Assembly: GCA_964247295.1 (NCBI GenBank)
Contig: CAXTTV010000002.1
Span: 9,505-73,504 of the forward strand
From: CAXTTV01 sp964247295
Lineage (GTDB): Bacteria > Chloroflexota > Ktedonobacteria > Ktedonobacterales > Ktedonobacteraceae
DNA length: 64,000 nt
Direction of reading: 5' to 3'
The position numbers and the translations under genes were made by a program. Under the pieces are notes generated by a model. It was not told the origin of the DNA, searched no databases, and was given only the letters and a program-made list of their open reading frames with translations. This document shows positions 35,876 through 46,144 of this stretch, one piece after another. Each line of letters begins with the position of its first letter. The stretch's first letter is position 1.

Positions 35876-38800
35876 TTACTTTTCGTGGAATTCGGATGTC
35901 TGGAAGTGGAGGGTGTTGCTGTTCTCTTTGACGGTGCGTATGACGTGCTCTGGTGCGCCTTCTGGGAGTTCGGCGGTGATTTCCAGGGTGACGGTGACGT
36001 TGGTGCCGCTGAGGCCGGTGAGGTGCTTGACGACTTCCTCCATGATTTTGCCTGCCTCCGATGCCATCATGCGTTCATTAATCTGGACTGATCCGTAGAA
36101 GCGGTGCGGGCTTTTTGCTGCCTTCTCTACACCTGGGGTCTGGCCGTTACTCGGCACGTTGTAGGTGTTCTCTCGCACTATGTTTTTTTGTGTGGGCATA
36201 CCCTGGTATGGTGGTTGTTCCTGTAAACCTGGAGTGGCGATAGGGGTTGCGGCGGCCTGTCTTGCACGTAACTTTGCTTCTTGCTCTGCCGCTTCCATCT
36301 CAAGTTGGGCGTCGGCGATCTCTGGCTTTACCAGGAGCGATTGCCCATCTATGATGATGGCAGCACTGTATCCCGCCTGGAGGTTGAGATAGCGTTGACG
36401 CTCTTCGTCCCAGCCAGAGGCATAGGCAAAGGTGTCATCGCGCCAGGATTGGCTTTGTACTCCATGCGCCATAGCATTCTCCAGAACTTTGCTGTCTTTG
36501 AGGCGCGGGAGATAGATGTAGCGAGCGAAGTTCTCGACCAGTTCTTTTGTGTTGACGTGATTGCCTCGCCAGAGCGGGATACGATCCATCTCTTGTCGCA
36601 GGCGTACGCCCGCGAATTGGGTGATGAGCAGTTCCTCGGTTCGTAGGAGATTCGTTGCACTACTGGCGAGCAGGCCAGACTTTTCCTGTCGTTGTAACTT
36701 ATAGGTTCCTAATTCGATGGGACCACGTGGGTTGGTTTGCTCGGGGACAAGCAACCAGAAATAGGTTTCTGGGATAAGCGCGAGCACCCGTTCTTTGGCA
36801 TCCGTACTGCGATCTTTGGCCTGTTTCCACTGGAATGCGTCGAGATTGAGCGCTTCACGTTCCTGTTCAATGGATTCCCAGGCGCGGAAGAGGCGCGTGG
36901 CCTGCTTTAGATCCTCGATGCGATTGTGGTCTGCGGCCAGGAAAATGACGGTATTCGGATAATTGCGGGGGGAGCTCCCCCGCGAGGCCAGAATTTTACG
37001 GGCCTCAACCGGAGCTGGAGATTCTTGATTGCGCTGAACATGCGGATAATGTGGTTTAAGAATGACGAGGCGTAGACCGTTGTTTTCATCGATCACATCG
37101 CCTGGGCTATCTGGGCAGGGATGGACGCTGGCAAAGTCAGCTTTCTGGCGCTGCTCAACTTTGAGATAGTTTTTGATGGTCTGATAAACGGTTTCGTCAT
37201 CGTATTGAGTAGCGCGATCCTGGGCCAGACGCGTGACACTGGGCTGGGTATCGTACCAGTAGCGGCGCTCATTTTGATAAAGGTAGGTGGCCTGCTCTGT
37301 TAAACGTCGCAAGGCATCTCCGAAGATCGCAACGCTCTCTCCTGGTTGGGCGCAACTCAGTTTGATGCTTGTGTCCTGTACTCCTTTATTGGTGCTCTCC
37401 AACGTGGGCGTTGAGCTAAAGAAGATGGTGCGTGCCACCTTCCTGGTCGCGGAGAAGCGTCCAAAATTGGGATTATTGCTATCGAGGCGGCGGGGGAGAG
37501 ATTGGTTGCCATCCACGTCTTTCTCGATGATTGGGACCCAGTTATCCTCTAAATACTGTGTGAACATGGATTGTACCTTGGATGTATCCAGGGGAATATT
37601 TGATGGCAGGATCAAAAGCGAGTGATCCTGCTGGGTCCATAACTCATGGACAACAGCCGCCATCAGGCGCAATACTCCACGCGTGCGCTGAAATTTAGGA
37701 ATACCAGACCAATCGGTGAAGAGGCGATCAAAGAGTTCGGGATGAATAGGATAACAGTTCTTGATTCTTTGCTCGTAGGCGGCCTCACTGCACTCGGCAG
37801 GAAACTCTTGCCTTTGTGAACGATAAAATTCGGAAAATGATCGGGCGGCGGCGTCGCGCGTGGGATAAAACTGTGGTGGAATTGGCTCAAAAAGACGACG
37901 ACGGACGATTTCAAACCCTTCTTCGGGATCTGCCGGACGCCATGGGGACTCAATACGCCCAAAGATATTTCTCAGGCGGCTGACGGCCTCCAGTCCACCC
38001 TCGCCTCCGGCCTCATTCACAGATTCGGGGATCGTTGCGACGACGAGAGTTTGTGGCGCAGCCTTTGCAGCCTCTGTGAGATTTTGGGCAAAGCTCAGGT
38101 TGGCCTCGAAAGAGCCAGCAGCCAGCCCATCTTTTCTATAAAGCTGGCGTACAAGCACGACCCACTCGTCAATGAGAATCAGGGCGGGACTGGCGGCGAC
38201 AAAAAGCTGGCGCAGGACTTCAGAACCGGGGCTCACGCCGCGCCGATCATCTTCCGCGACCATCGCATAGCCTTCTTTGCCCAGAAGCTGCCAGGCCATC
38301 TCTCCCCACATTGTGCGGACCTCACAGCCGTCAGGCTTCCTGTCAATCTGGGCTGGCGAGAGTGCGTGACCAACAAGCACCGCGCGATTCGCCTCTGGTG
38401 CCTGAATTAGTCCGATCTCGTGCAGAAGCGGCTCGATACCAACGAGATCAGGGGCCGGTACTCCAGAGAAAAGGTGATACAGGGCCAGGAGTGAGTGCGT
38501 CTTACCGCCACCGAAGTTGGTTTGCAACTCAACTACGGGATCACCACCAGTGTTTGTCAGGCGGCGTAGCGCGCCGAGGAGCAACTGACGTAAGCCACTG
38601 GTCAGGAAGGTACGGCGAAAAAAGGCATAGGGATCGCGATATTCGTCTGTCCCAACATTGCGGTAGACCTGCGAGAGGTCCGCAGCGAACTCCGCAACCT
38701 GATAATTGCCCGATGCCACATCAGGATGTGGCGTAATAATCTGTCGCCAGGAGATAAGGCCCTTTGGTGCTGAACCATCCACAAGAGGACCGGAATTGCG

Positions 38801-39256
38801 TCGGGTCACATTGCGTGCCTGGCTATCGAAGCTGGTACGGAGAAGATCGGTCTTCTGCTGTTCTACCTCATCTGCCTGGGCAACGGCAGCGACTGAGGTG
38901 AGCAAAAGCTGAGCACTATCAAGAGCGCGATAGGCGATCTGCGTGCTAAAAGGCTCCTGGTGCGCCCATCTATTGCGCACATCGCGTAGTTCACTCACAT
39001 AGTTGCGTTCCACATGGCCCAGCGTTTTCTTGAACACTGTATTCCAATGATTCCACATGATGAGAAAGAGTGCCTGGATATCGAGGTGCAGATCCTGTCC
39101 CTCGTCTGTGATATGGTAATCTCGCAGCGCGCTGACGGCCTCGTAACGCCAACGCGTACCATAGGTTGCTTCCATCTCACGTTCAACAAATGGCTTCAAG
39201 CCATCATTCAAAAGATCCAGAGCCCGTCCAACGCGGTCGCGGTTCGTGAAAGCCAT
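35876..39256 (-). CDS. DUF499 ATPase with N-terminal HEPN-like domain (Hma-type ATPase)
   Basis: An 1126-aa protein, third gene of the operon. Residues 1-125 are helical with the RNase motif RxxxxH as RNRWAH (Arg94-His99), as in Swt1-type HEPN domains. A DUF499 P-loop ATPase follows: Walker A TNFGGGKTH (residues 247-255) and Walker B ALILIDEW (Asp363, Glu364). A long C-terminal part, with a Gln/Pro-rich linker near 990-1045, ends in a small beta-rich domain (YGSVQINERMMASEAGKIMEEVVKHL...). DUF499 ATPases travel with DUF1156 methylases and helicases in phage-defence loci. The HEPN motif suggests RNA cleavage as effector, which is inference. ATG 39256 has a GGAG site; 68 bp separate it from the methylase. 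Confidence 0.85.
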   Translation of the reverse strand: MAFTNRDRVGRALDLLNDGLKPFVEREMEATYGTRWRYEAVSALRDYHITDEGQDLHLDIQALFLIMWNHWNTVFKKTLGHVERNYVSELRDVRNRWAHQEPFSTQIAYRALDSAQLLLTSVAAVAQADEVEQQKTDLLRTSFDSQARNVTRRNSGPLVDGSAPKGLISWRQIITPHPDVASGNYQVAEFAADLSQVYRNVGTDEYRDPYAFFRRTFLTSGLRQLLLGALRRLTNTGGDPVVELQTNFGGGKTHSLLALYHLFSGVPAPDLVGIEPLLHEIGLIQAPEANRAVLVGHALSPAQIDRKPDGCEVRTMWGEMAWQLLGKEGYAMVAEDDRRGVSPGSEVLRQLFVAASPALILIDEWVVLVRQLYRKDGLAAGSFEANLSFAQNLTEAAKAAPQTLVVATIPESVNEAGGEGGLEAVSRLRNIFGRIESPWRPADPEEGFEIVRRRLFEPIPPQFYPTRDAAARSFSEFYRSQRQEFPAECSEAAYEQRIKNCYPIHPELFDRLFTDWSGIPKFQRTRGVLRLMAAVVHELWTQQDHSLLILPSNIPLDTSKVQSMFTQYLEDNWVPIIEKDVDGNQSLPRRLDSNNPNFGRFSATRKVARTIFFSSTPTLESTNKGVQDTSIKLSCAQPGESVAIFGDALRRLTEQATYLYQNERRYWYDTQPSVTRLAQDRATQYDDETVYQTIKNYLKVEQRQKADFASVHPCPDSPGDVIDENNGLRLVILKPHYPHVQRNQESPAPVEARKILASRGSSPRNYPNTVIFLAADHNRIEDLKQATRLFRAWESIEQEREALNLDAFQWKQAKDRSTDAKERVLALIPETYFWLLVPEQTNPRGPIELGTYKLQRQEKSGLLASSATNLLRTEELLITQFAGVRLRQEMDRIPLWRGNHVNTKELVENFARYIYLPRLKDSKVLENAMAHGVQSQSWRDDTFAYASGWDEERQRYLNLQAGYSAAIIIDGQSLLVKPEIADAQLEMEAAEQEAKLRARQAAATPIATPGLQEQPPYQGMPTQKNIVRENTYNVPSNGQTPGVEKAAKSPHRFYGSVQINERMMASEAGKIMEEVVKHLTGLSGTNVTVTLEITAELPEGAPEHVIRTVKENSNTLHFQTSEFHEK

Positions 39257-39324
39257 GCCCCATGCTCCAATCTATGTACGAAACAGGTCTCCGCCGATAT
39301 TATTTTATTGATTACTACAGGAAT

Positions 39325-42150
39325 CTACGCATCGAATGACATAATTGCCTGTCGCGGCTCAACAGCGATTGTGCGAGCACTCTCATCAATGCCGGACCAG
39401 GATGTGACGAGCATATTATAATAAAGAGCTTCCTGTGCCCATCCCTTGCGCTCACAGAGGGTATAGAGGCGGTACGCGAGATCCCGCACCACTTCTCCAT
39501 ACCATGCGGGTATCTGTGCGAATACGCTGCCCGCGCCCTGCTCTCCCTGCTTATCAAGGGCGTGAATCATGCGCTGCATCACTTCCCAGGTTGTGAGACG
39601 TTCCTGGTCTTGAAGTTGCCGTTCCGCAAACTCTTCGCGTCTCAGTAGCCGAACATTCCCAGCCCTTGCCTCCAAAATGCCAGCGTCTACCATCTTTTGG
39701 ATGGCTGTATTCTTAGCTTTTGAGAGGACCTCTGCCCGTCCATACTGTCCCTCACTCATGCCATATTCCGCAAACCACGCCAGGGCCCAGCGCGTCTCCA
39801 CATCATATTCACCCTCCTGCTCTGCCAGGATATCATCCAGCTCCCGGTTGATAAGCTGTAGGGCGGTGCGAATGGAGAGTGGTGTTCCATCTGACTCTAG
39901 AACCTTGCTATAGCGAGAGTAGACAGCCATCCCCGGTCCAATGCTTGCCTGGGCAAGGTCTACAGGTGCAATCGACCCTTTCTGCATACTTTTAAGGGCA
40001 TCTGCCAATTCACTGCGTAGCTCGTTGATGAATTGACGGCGTGAGGATGTTGGAGCATTGACAGGTCGGGGACGACAGACCAGTACAATGGAAGAGGCCA
40101 GAGCATTCGTACCCTGACCAACACTGCGATTTATCATCTCTGTACGCATAGGCCAGGTACCCGTAATCGTAAATCCTGCACGAATTAGAGCTTCAAGCAT
40201 TGTTTCCCAACCGGTAGAAGCAACAAATAACGGCTTGTTCACAATGCTATTAGATTTGTTACTACTATCACCCTCTGATTCGGCCTGTTTAAAGGCGTAA
40301 TAAATAGTGAGAGGGTAGTCTGGGTGATGGCTTGAACGCATACGCTCGAAGGCTTGACCCAGCCCATGTTCAAAAAAATCTTGTGCTCTGCGCTTACTCC
40401 CCTCAAAGCGATAGGGCGTTGCAATAAGCTCCTGACTTTTGGGAACAAGCATTGTACTAAATAGTTCTGGATAGATGCTTTGTAAAGAGCGGCGCAGCCA
40501 GACATAGAAGAAATCTGAAAGATCCGCATACCCAATATTGTCATAGTACGGTGGATCGGTCGAAATAATCGGTTGAATGATATCCGAGATAGCAGAGGTG
40601 GCGTCACGTTGCAGCGCAGAGCCGACAGTATTACAAGGAATGTTTTGGACAACTTCGACAATCCAATCAACAGCTCCTAAAAAATTTCCGGTAGATTCGC
40701 TAAAAGGATTTGCTTCCGCAAAATCCCAAACCATTGGGATCGCCTGTCGCGCAAAAGTATTACGGACTTTTACGTATCCAGTGTCCCAGGAACAAATTGT
40801 GGAGTTTCTATCTGCTAAACGATCAATAGCTAGCGCTAGATAGGTTATGATAGCATTTGCATACCTATTCACATCGAATTGCTTGTGATCTTCAAACATG
40901 TGGATAAAATCAATGTTACTAGTGAGATCAAGTAAAACTTTTTCTTTGACTTCTTGCAAAAGGTCACTAAATGTAGTGAGTGCAACTAACTGACGTGAAG
41001 TAAAAATATCTCCAAATGTAGACATATTATAAACAGGAGGAGAGAACCAGCGAGGATTCTTAGGCATTTCTTGTAGTGGTTTCCATGAAGGTAGAGATGA
41101 TAATGCAACATCTTCTTGCTCTTTTATAGGAGGCAGATATAGTCGCCTACTTTTTCCCTCAGCAACGATGGAGATCAATATAGCACCCATTCTATGTTGT
41201 TTAGCTTCTTCTTTTAAATATTGCTCAGTGGCTATATTTCCACAACATAAGCACCTAAATTGTGCGCCACGCCCAACTTTGGGCGTTTCTAAAGGCATAT
41301 CAGAACCATTTTTAATGGTAAATGTAATAGTAGGCGGTGTAACTAGATCATTGATAATAGGTTCAACCCAGGTTTCCTTGCCCTTTTTCTTGGAAAGCCA
41401 AAACGACGAAACTAATGGCATTTCGGCACCACAGGCCGGATTTGGACACGTTATCGTTCTTGCCCAGATCCAGGCAATCACTGTTGCTTCATTATCATCG
41501 CCGTATTCCCTGGGCAATTTTACTCTGGGATAGAGATGGCCGATGCGCTTCTCTGCCTCAGCACGCATCCATTTGCCGTAGTAGCGAATGTCATCAGCGA
41601 GACCGCCAGCATTATGCCATTCATGATTAAACAGGCTCTCTTTTGCTTCTGGATTAACAGGGGGTAAATTGGCAAATGTAGGTGGAATTTCAATCAAGGC
41701 TTTGTTGATCAGGACAGCGACAGGGTTAAGATCGCTCGCATGGGCCTCCAGGCCCAAACGTTGGGCTTCTAAGGGAATTGAGCTGCCGCCCGCGAAAGGA
41801 TCGAGGACAGGTGGAGGATTGTCTCCTGTCGCCTTGCGGATCTCTGCACGTACTTTTTCCATGCACCTTTCGTCGTTGGCATTTTCCCATTTGACCATTT
41901 CTTCTATCAGATCAAAAAGACGTTTTCGCTCGGCATCCTGCTGGGCTTCAGAGAGATCAGGATTTCCAGATGGATCGTCTATAAGGGAAGCAAAGAGAAC
42001 TGCTCGACAGGTTGCGAGGGGACGCCGTGCCCACCACAGATGGAGCGTCGAAGGGTGCCCATGGCGAATAGATTTCTCTCGTGCTGCCTCTTTGTTAATA
42101 GCATCGAGTGGTAGGGCGACCTCAATAAGTTTTTTGCGGTACGATGTCAT
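39325..42150 (-). CDS. DUF1156 DNA adenine methyltransferase (Hma-type methylase)
   Basis: A 941-aa methyltransferase. The N-terminus is the DUF1156 signature (KKLIEVALPLDAINKEAAREKS..., STLHLWWARRPLATCRAVLFASL). The SAM-binding motif DPFAGGSSIPLEAQRLG starts at residue 117, and the catalytic motif DPPYYDNIGYADLSDFF lies near residue 530; this DPPY type methylates exocyclic amines, most likely N6 of adenine. Two Cys pairs (CPNPACG, CLCCGN) may bind zinc in the large insert between the motifs. It probably marks self-DNA. Its ATG overlaps the helicase stop codon (ATGA), so translation is coupled. The length is normal for the family and no defects are seen. Confidence 0.88.
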   Translation of the reverse strand: MTSYRKKLIEVALPLDAINKEAAREKSIRHGHPSTLHLWWARRPLATCRAVLFASLIDDPSGNPDLSEAQQDAERKRLFDLIEEMVKWENANDERCMEKVRAEIRKATGDNPPPVLDPFAGGSSIPLEAQRLGLEAHASDLNPVAVLINKALIEIPPTFANLPPVNPEAKESLFNHEWHNAGGLADDIRYYGKWMRAEAEKRIGHLYPRVKLPREYGDDNEATVIAWIWARTITCPNPACGAEMPLVSSFWLSKKKGKETWVEPIINDLVTPPTITFTIKNGSDMPLETPKVGRGAQFRCLCCGNIATEQYLKEEAKQHRMGAILISIVAEGKSRRLYLPPIKEQEDVALSSLPSWKPLQEMPKNPRWFSPPVYNMSTFGDIFTSRQLVALTTFSDLLQEVKEKVLLDLTSNIDFIHMFEDHKQFDVNRYANAIITYLALAIDRLADRNSTICSWDTGYVKVRNTFARQAIPMVWDFAEANPFSESTGNFLGAVDWIVEVVQNIPCNTVGSALQRDATSAISDIIQPIISTDPPYYDNIGYADLSDFFYVWLRRSLQSIYPELFSTMLVPKSQELIATPYRFEGSKRRAQDFFEHGLGQAFERMRSSHHPDYPLTIYYAFKQAESEGDSSNKSNSIVNKPLFVASTGWETMLEALIRAGFTITGTWPMRTEMINRSVGQGTNALASSIVLVCRPRPVNAPTSSRRQFINELRSELADALKSMQKGSIAPVDLAQASIGPGMAVYSRYSKVLESDGTPLSIRTALQLINRELDDILAEQEGEYDVETRWALAWFAEYGMSEGQYGRAEVLSKAKNTAIQKMVDAGILEARAGNVRLLRREEFAERQLQDQERLTTWEVMQRMIHALDKQGEQGAGSVFAQIPAWYGEVVRDLAYRLYTLCERKGWAQEALYYNMLVTSWSGIDESARTIAVEPRQAIMSFDA

Positions 42151-45100
42151 AGTACTGGGACAGCTCCTTTGCTTAGCAGGCGGAAGAGATCATAGATCAC
42201 GCTGGTCGCGTTAAAATCAGGCTCTTTATCAAAAGGTTTCGATATATAATATGTTTTCGTTGATTCACCATTCACAAGCACAACTGCCAGGAAGAAGTCA
42301 TCGGGCCGATTAAGGGCGGTGAGTATCTCATTTTTCGTCACGATCACGTTTTTTGCGTTATGGACGCGGCCTTTCACCTCGATAAAGCGCAGCTTGCCGG
42401 TCGCAGGATCTTGCGACTCGATATCATAGCCGCATTTGTCCGTGCTGACATCGCGTGGCACAAAGCCATAGCGCCGCTCCGCCTCCATGACAGCTTGCAT
42501 TGCTTGCCTTTCAATATCAGCAGTCTCGCGCGCGAACTCAATGGGATCGTCTGCGATGCTTTCTCCTTGCAAGCGTTTCAGCAAGCCAATGGGGATGACG
42601 AGAACCCCTCCAACGACGATCGGTGGTAGTGCCGAAAGGTTGCGCTCCTGTTCTAGTTCCTGTTGCCTCCGCTTTAGACGTGCGAAGAGCTCCTGGGCCC
42701 GCTGGCGAGCATTTTGAGAATTCAGTTTTGCATTGCCTTTTTTGCCCTGCTTCTCCTGCTCTTCCAGCACAATAGAGCGGTTATCCCAATAGCTGATTTC
42801 TGTCGTCAGTCGCTCGTTCACGGCGGCGCTCGTCCTATTAATTTGAGTTTCCCGACGCTGACGAACCTCATCAAGGTGTTGTCGAGCGAGCTGGGCGATC
42901 GCATAATTGCGTGCCTGGACCTCTACGTTGTCTGTAAGCCACGGCTGGTCACGGAGTGCGGGAGCCAACGCCAACTCATCATCGCGGAGCTTACGATAAT
43001 CAAGGAAGGGAGCGTAACCGGCTGGATGAATAGTACCGCTGACATCGATCTCAATAAATTGAAGCTGGCGTGAGACGGTACGCCGCTTGCCATTAGTATC
43101 CAGACTGGCATCCTGAATGCTATGCTCAAGATAAAAGAGGACGCGGGCCTCCTCGCTCTCATCCTTCTCATTGACCAGAATAGTTCCCTGTTTAAACAAG
43201 GAGCGGTAACGGTCCAGCACGAGATCAATTGTAGCGTCAAGCAAAGGGTGCCCAGGGCAAACAAGGGCGGCAAGAGGTTTACCAGGGACGTTTACCAATT
43301 CTTTTTCAAAGGTAATACGTTCATAGCTTTGCTGAATATGGGCGCGACGGCCTGAATGTGTGTTTCGGTTACGGATGTCAGTGGGGACATGTTTGATTTC
43401 ATAACGGTGCGGCTCTCGCTCTACATAGCGGCCACCAAGATGTCTAAGGGCCTCAAGGAAAAAAGAGCCAATAAAGTGAGGTTGCAGACGATGAGCCAGC
43501 GCGCGCTCCATCTCCTCACGAATATGCAGGATGCGCACCTGATCCATAACCTCGTGGGTGAGGGCGCGCTGTTCTAAAAGTTTCTGTAAGTGTTCGTGGT
43601 CAAGAGCCCCTTCCACAACCCGGTACAAATTCATCCGTACCTCGGGTTGGTCACCGTAACGAATGGCATCAATCATCAGATCGCGCAGAGGTCGGTTATC
43701 AAAAAGCACATCACCTAACACATTGAAGATCTTACCACCGAGAGAGGCCTGCTCATCTTCCAGCTTGTTCATCAGCGTTTGAAAGACTTCGCCTTCTCGT
43801 GTCTCGCTGGCTACAAGATTCCAGAGGTGGCAAACCTCTGTCTGCCCGATACGATGGATACGGCCAAAGCGCTGTTCGATCCGGTTGGGATTCCATGGCA
43901 AGTCATAATTCACCATCAGATGAGCTCGCTGAAGATTAATGCCTTCTCCGGCTGCATCGGTTGCAACCAGGATCTGCACATCCTTATTCTGAGTAAAGGC
44001 TTCCTGGGCACGCGCGCGATCCTCGCGTTTCACCCCACCGTGGATCTTCACAACCGCCTCTTCCCGACCCAACATTATACTGATCCGTTCCGCGAGATAG
44101 TTCAGAGTATCGCGATGCTCCGTAAAGATCACCAGCTTGCGACGGTGGCCCTGGCTATCAAACATCTCAGCATTCTCTTTTAGCAGGCTGGCGAGCTCCT
44201 CCCACTTGCGATCGGAGCCGCTTATACGAACCCGATATGCCAGATCCTCTAGGATTCTCAAGCACTCGATTTCAATTTCAAGCTCCTTAATTGTCCCGGC
44301 TGCCGAAGCCTGATCCACCACCTGTTCCTCCAGGTCCTCAATCTCCGCTGTAGGTGCCTCATCCAGATCATCTACATCATCGGTATACAAAAAAGGAAAC
44401 TGCTGGAAGAGATCCACCTCATCCTGTTGCTTTTTCTGTCTGGCCGTCTGGAGGCGCTGCCGTAAACGCTTGCGGCGGCGACGCAGAGATTGATAGATCG
44501 CCTCCGGTGATGAGGCCAGACGGCGCTGAAGGATCGTCAGAGCGAAGCCAACTGTCCCCTTGCGTCCATTATTCTGGAGAGCATCCGCGCGATTGAATTC
44601 TTGACGAACGTAGTTTGTCACCTCTTCATAGAGTTTCTGCTCAAGAGGGGAGAGGCTATAGTTCACGCCATAGGCCCGGCGCTCAGGAAACAGAGGGCGG
44701 TTCTCAAAAGTATAGAGCTGCTCCTTCACCAGATGGCGCATAATGTCTGAAACATCGACTTTGGTGACACCCTCGCGGAAGCGGCCCTCAAAGCGATCTT
44801 TATCGAGGAGGGAAAGGAAAAGCTGGAAATCCTCTTCTTTCCCATTATGTGGCGTTGCCGTAAGAAGGAGAAGGTGACGAGTTATCTCATCAAGTGATTG
44901 CCCAAGTTGGTAGCGCTTCGTATACTTGACCTCGCCACCAAAGAAAGTCGCCGACATCTTATGAGCCTCATCCACCACAATCAAATCCCACTCTGTTAGC
45001 TTGAGCTTTTCCTGCAAATCCTCATCGCGTGACAACTTATCCAATCGTGCAATACAAAGAGGCAGATCGTTAAAGGGATTTCCCAAGGCAGAGGACTCGA

Positions 45101-45662
45101 TACGATCGTTCGTCAGAATTTCAAATACCAGTTGGAAGCGTTGGAGAAGCTCATCCTGCCATTGTTCGGTCAGATTTCCAGGAGAAATAATCAGGCAACG
45201 ATGGAGATCACCACGGATCATCAACTCTTTGATCAGCAGGCCCGTCATAATCGTCTTGCCTGCACCTGGATCATCGGCCAGCAGATAGCGCAAGGGCTGC
45301 TTCATCAGCATCGTCTCATAGACGGCGGTAATCTGGTGTGGCAGAGGCTCTACCAGAGATGTATGCACAGCTATCAATGGATCGAACAGATAGGCTAAGC
45401 GGATACGATAGGCTTCCGAGACCAGACGGAAATTTGCACCATCGGCATCAAAGCGCCAGGGAAGCTCTTTCGCCACCACCTCTAGCTGTGCAATGCGATC
45501 CTGATAGAGGAGCTCCCTGCCCAACTGTTCTGTGACATCTTTATACACGACCTCAGCGCCAATATCTCCATAAGGAGTCACACTAATAATCGTCACGGGA
45601 TCATTGCCAGGGAGGAGTCCGCGTATTAGAGCGTCAGCCTTCAGATCCGCTAATTGAGCCAC
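42147..45662 (-). CDS. SNF2-type helicase with C-terminal DUF3883 (Hma-type helicase)
   Basis: An 1171-aa superfamily 2 translocase, first gene of the operon. Walker A is ADDPGAGKT (129-137) and the Walker B box DEAH is at 231-234; LLTATPHNG (motif III), FTEHRDTLNYLAERI and the arginine-finger motif QRFGRIHRIGQ follow. The last 120 residues are a DUF3883 domain (CGYDIESQDP..., RFIEVKGR...), whose ExK core resembles PD-(D/E)xK nucleases. The family remodels or translocates on DNA; in defence loci it is thought to act on invading DNA. The start is GTG 45662 with AGAGG upstream, and a good promoter lies at 45709-45737. All motifs are intact. Confidence 0.88.
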   Translation of the reverse strand: MAQLADLKADALIRGLLPGNDPVTIISVTPYGDIGAEVVYKDVTEQLGRELLYQDRIAQLEVVAKELPWRFDADGANFRLVSEAYRIRLAYLFDPLIAVHTSLVEPLPHQITAVYETMLMKQPLRYLLADDPGAGKTIMTGLLIKELMIRGDLHRCLIISPGNLTEQWQDELLQRFQLVFEILTNDRIESSALGNPFNDLPLCIARLDKLSRDEDLQEKLKLTEWDLIVVDEAHKMSATFFGGEVKYTKRYQLGQSLDEITRHLLLLTATPHNGKEEDFQLFLSLLDKDRFEGRFREGVTKVDVSDIMRHLVKEQLYTFENRPLFPERRAYGVNYSLSPLEQKLYEEVTNYVRQEFNRADALQNNGRKGTVGFALTILQRRLASSPEAIYQSLRRRRKRLRQRLQTARQKKQQDEVDLFQQFPFLYTDDVDDLDEAPTAEIEDLEEQVVDQASAAGTIKELEIEIECLRILEDLAYRVRISGSDRKWEELASLLKENAEMFDSQGHRRKLVIFTEHRDTLNYLAERISIMLGREEAVVKIHGGVKREDRARAQEAFTQNKDVQILVATDAAGEGINLQRAHLMVNYDLPWNPNRIEQRFGRIHRIGQTEVCHLWNLVASETREGEVFQTLMNKLEDEQASLGGKIFNVLGDVLFDNRPLRDLMIDAIRYGDQPEVRMNLYRVVEGALDHEHLQKLLEQRALTHEVMDQVRILHIREEMERALAHRLQPHFIGSFFLEALRHLGGRYVEREPHRYEIKHVPTDIRNRNTHSGRRAHIQQSYERITFEKELVNVPGKPLAALVCPGHPLLDATIDLVLDRYRSLFKQGTILVNEKDESEEARVLFYLEHSIQDASLDTNGKRRTVSRQLQFIEIDVSGTIHPAGYAPFLDYRKLRDDELALAPALRDQPWLTDNVEVQARNYAIAQLARQHLDEVRQRRETQINRTSAAVNERLTTEISYWDNRSIVLEEQEKQGKKGNAKLNSQNARQRAQELFARLKRRQQELEQERNLSALPPIVVGGVLVIPIGLLKRLQGESIADDPIEFARETADIERQAMQAVMEAERRYGFVPRDVSTDKCGYDIESQDPATGKLRFIEVKGRVHNAKNVIVTKNEILTALNRPDDFFLAVVLVNGESTKTYYISKPFDKEPDFNATSVIYDLFRLLSKGAVPVL

Positions 45663-46144
45663 AGCAGCGACCTCTTTCTTCCAGGCTCATCAAAATGAAG
45701 CAAAGACGATCATAGTAGATAGATTCAGTCTTGTCAAGCAATAGAAGCATAAAGAGGTAGGGTAGAAGTAGATATTCTTCAGTTATCATATCTATTCTCA
45801 ACCAACTCTCAACCTTGTTACAACTATCTTTTTGTACACTTTTCACTCAGGAGAAGCTCGTATAAAGATTTCTTCCTCTTGCTACCCCTTTTCATATGAT
45901 TACTGTTTGCAACGTCAACCAAAGATTACAGCTTAATGACATTTTGTATTAGATCTCAAGTTACCATGAATAGATACAAGGTGGATATTGATAAAAATAA
46001 ATTGATTGTGCAAAAAATAACCTCTGATTTGCCTACCACGATTGTAGTATTTGATTTTATATCTCTATGGAGTAGTTTACTATGTAACCGTTGAACCGCT
46101 ATCTGTACCAGGAGGACTGTGATAGTGTTGGGAAAGGATAAGAT
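45663..46144. other. Divergent intergenic region, helicase operon and recombinase
   Basis: 482 bp, AT-rich, no credible gene. It holds the operon promoter (45709-45737). I see no clear promoter for the recombinase, and nothing in the remaining DNA. Confidence 0.5.
45709..45737 (-). promoter_or_regulatory. Promoter of the helicase-methylase-ATPase operon
   Basis: Minus strand: -35 TTGACA (45732-45737), a 17-bp spacer and -10 TATGAT (45709-45714), about 47 bp upstream of the GTG start. Near-consensus, so strong constitutive expression is expected unless it is repressed. Confidence 0.75.

Noticed and set aside
38051..38736. Overlapping plus-strand ORFs of 119 and 141 aa inside the ATPase gene
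   Set aside because: Opposite-strand shadows; the minus-strand frame carries the Walker motifs.
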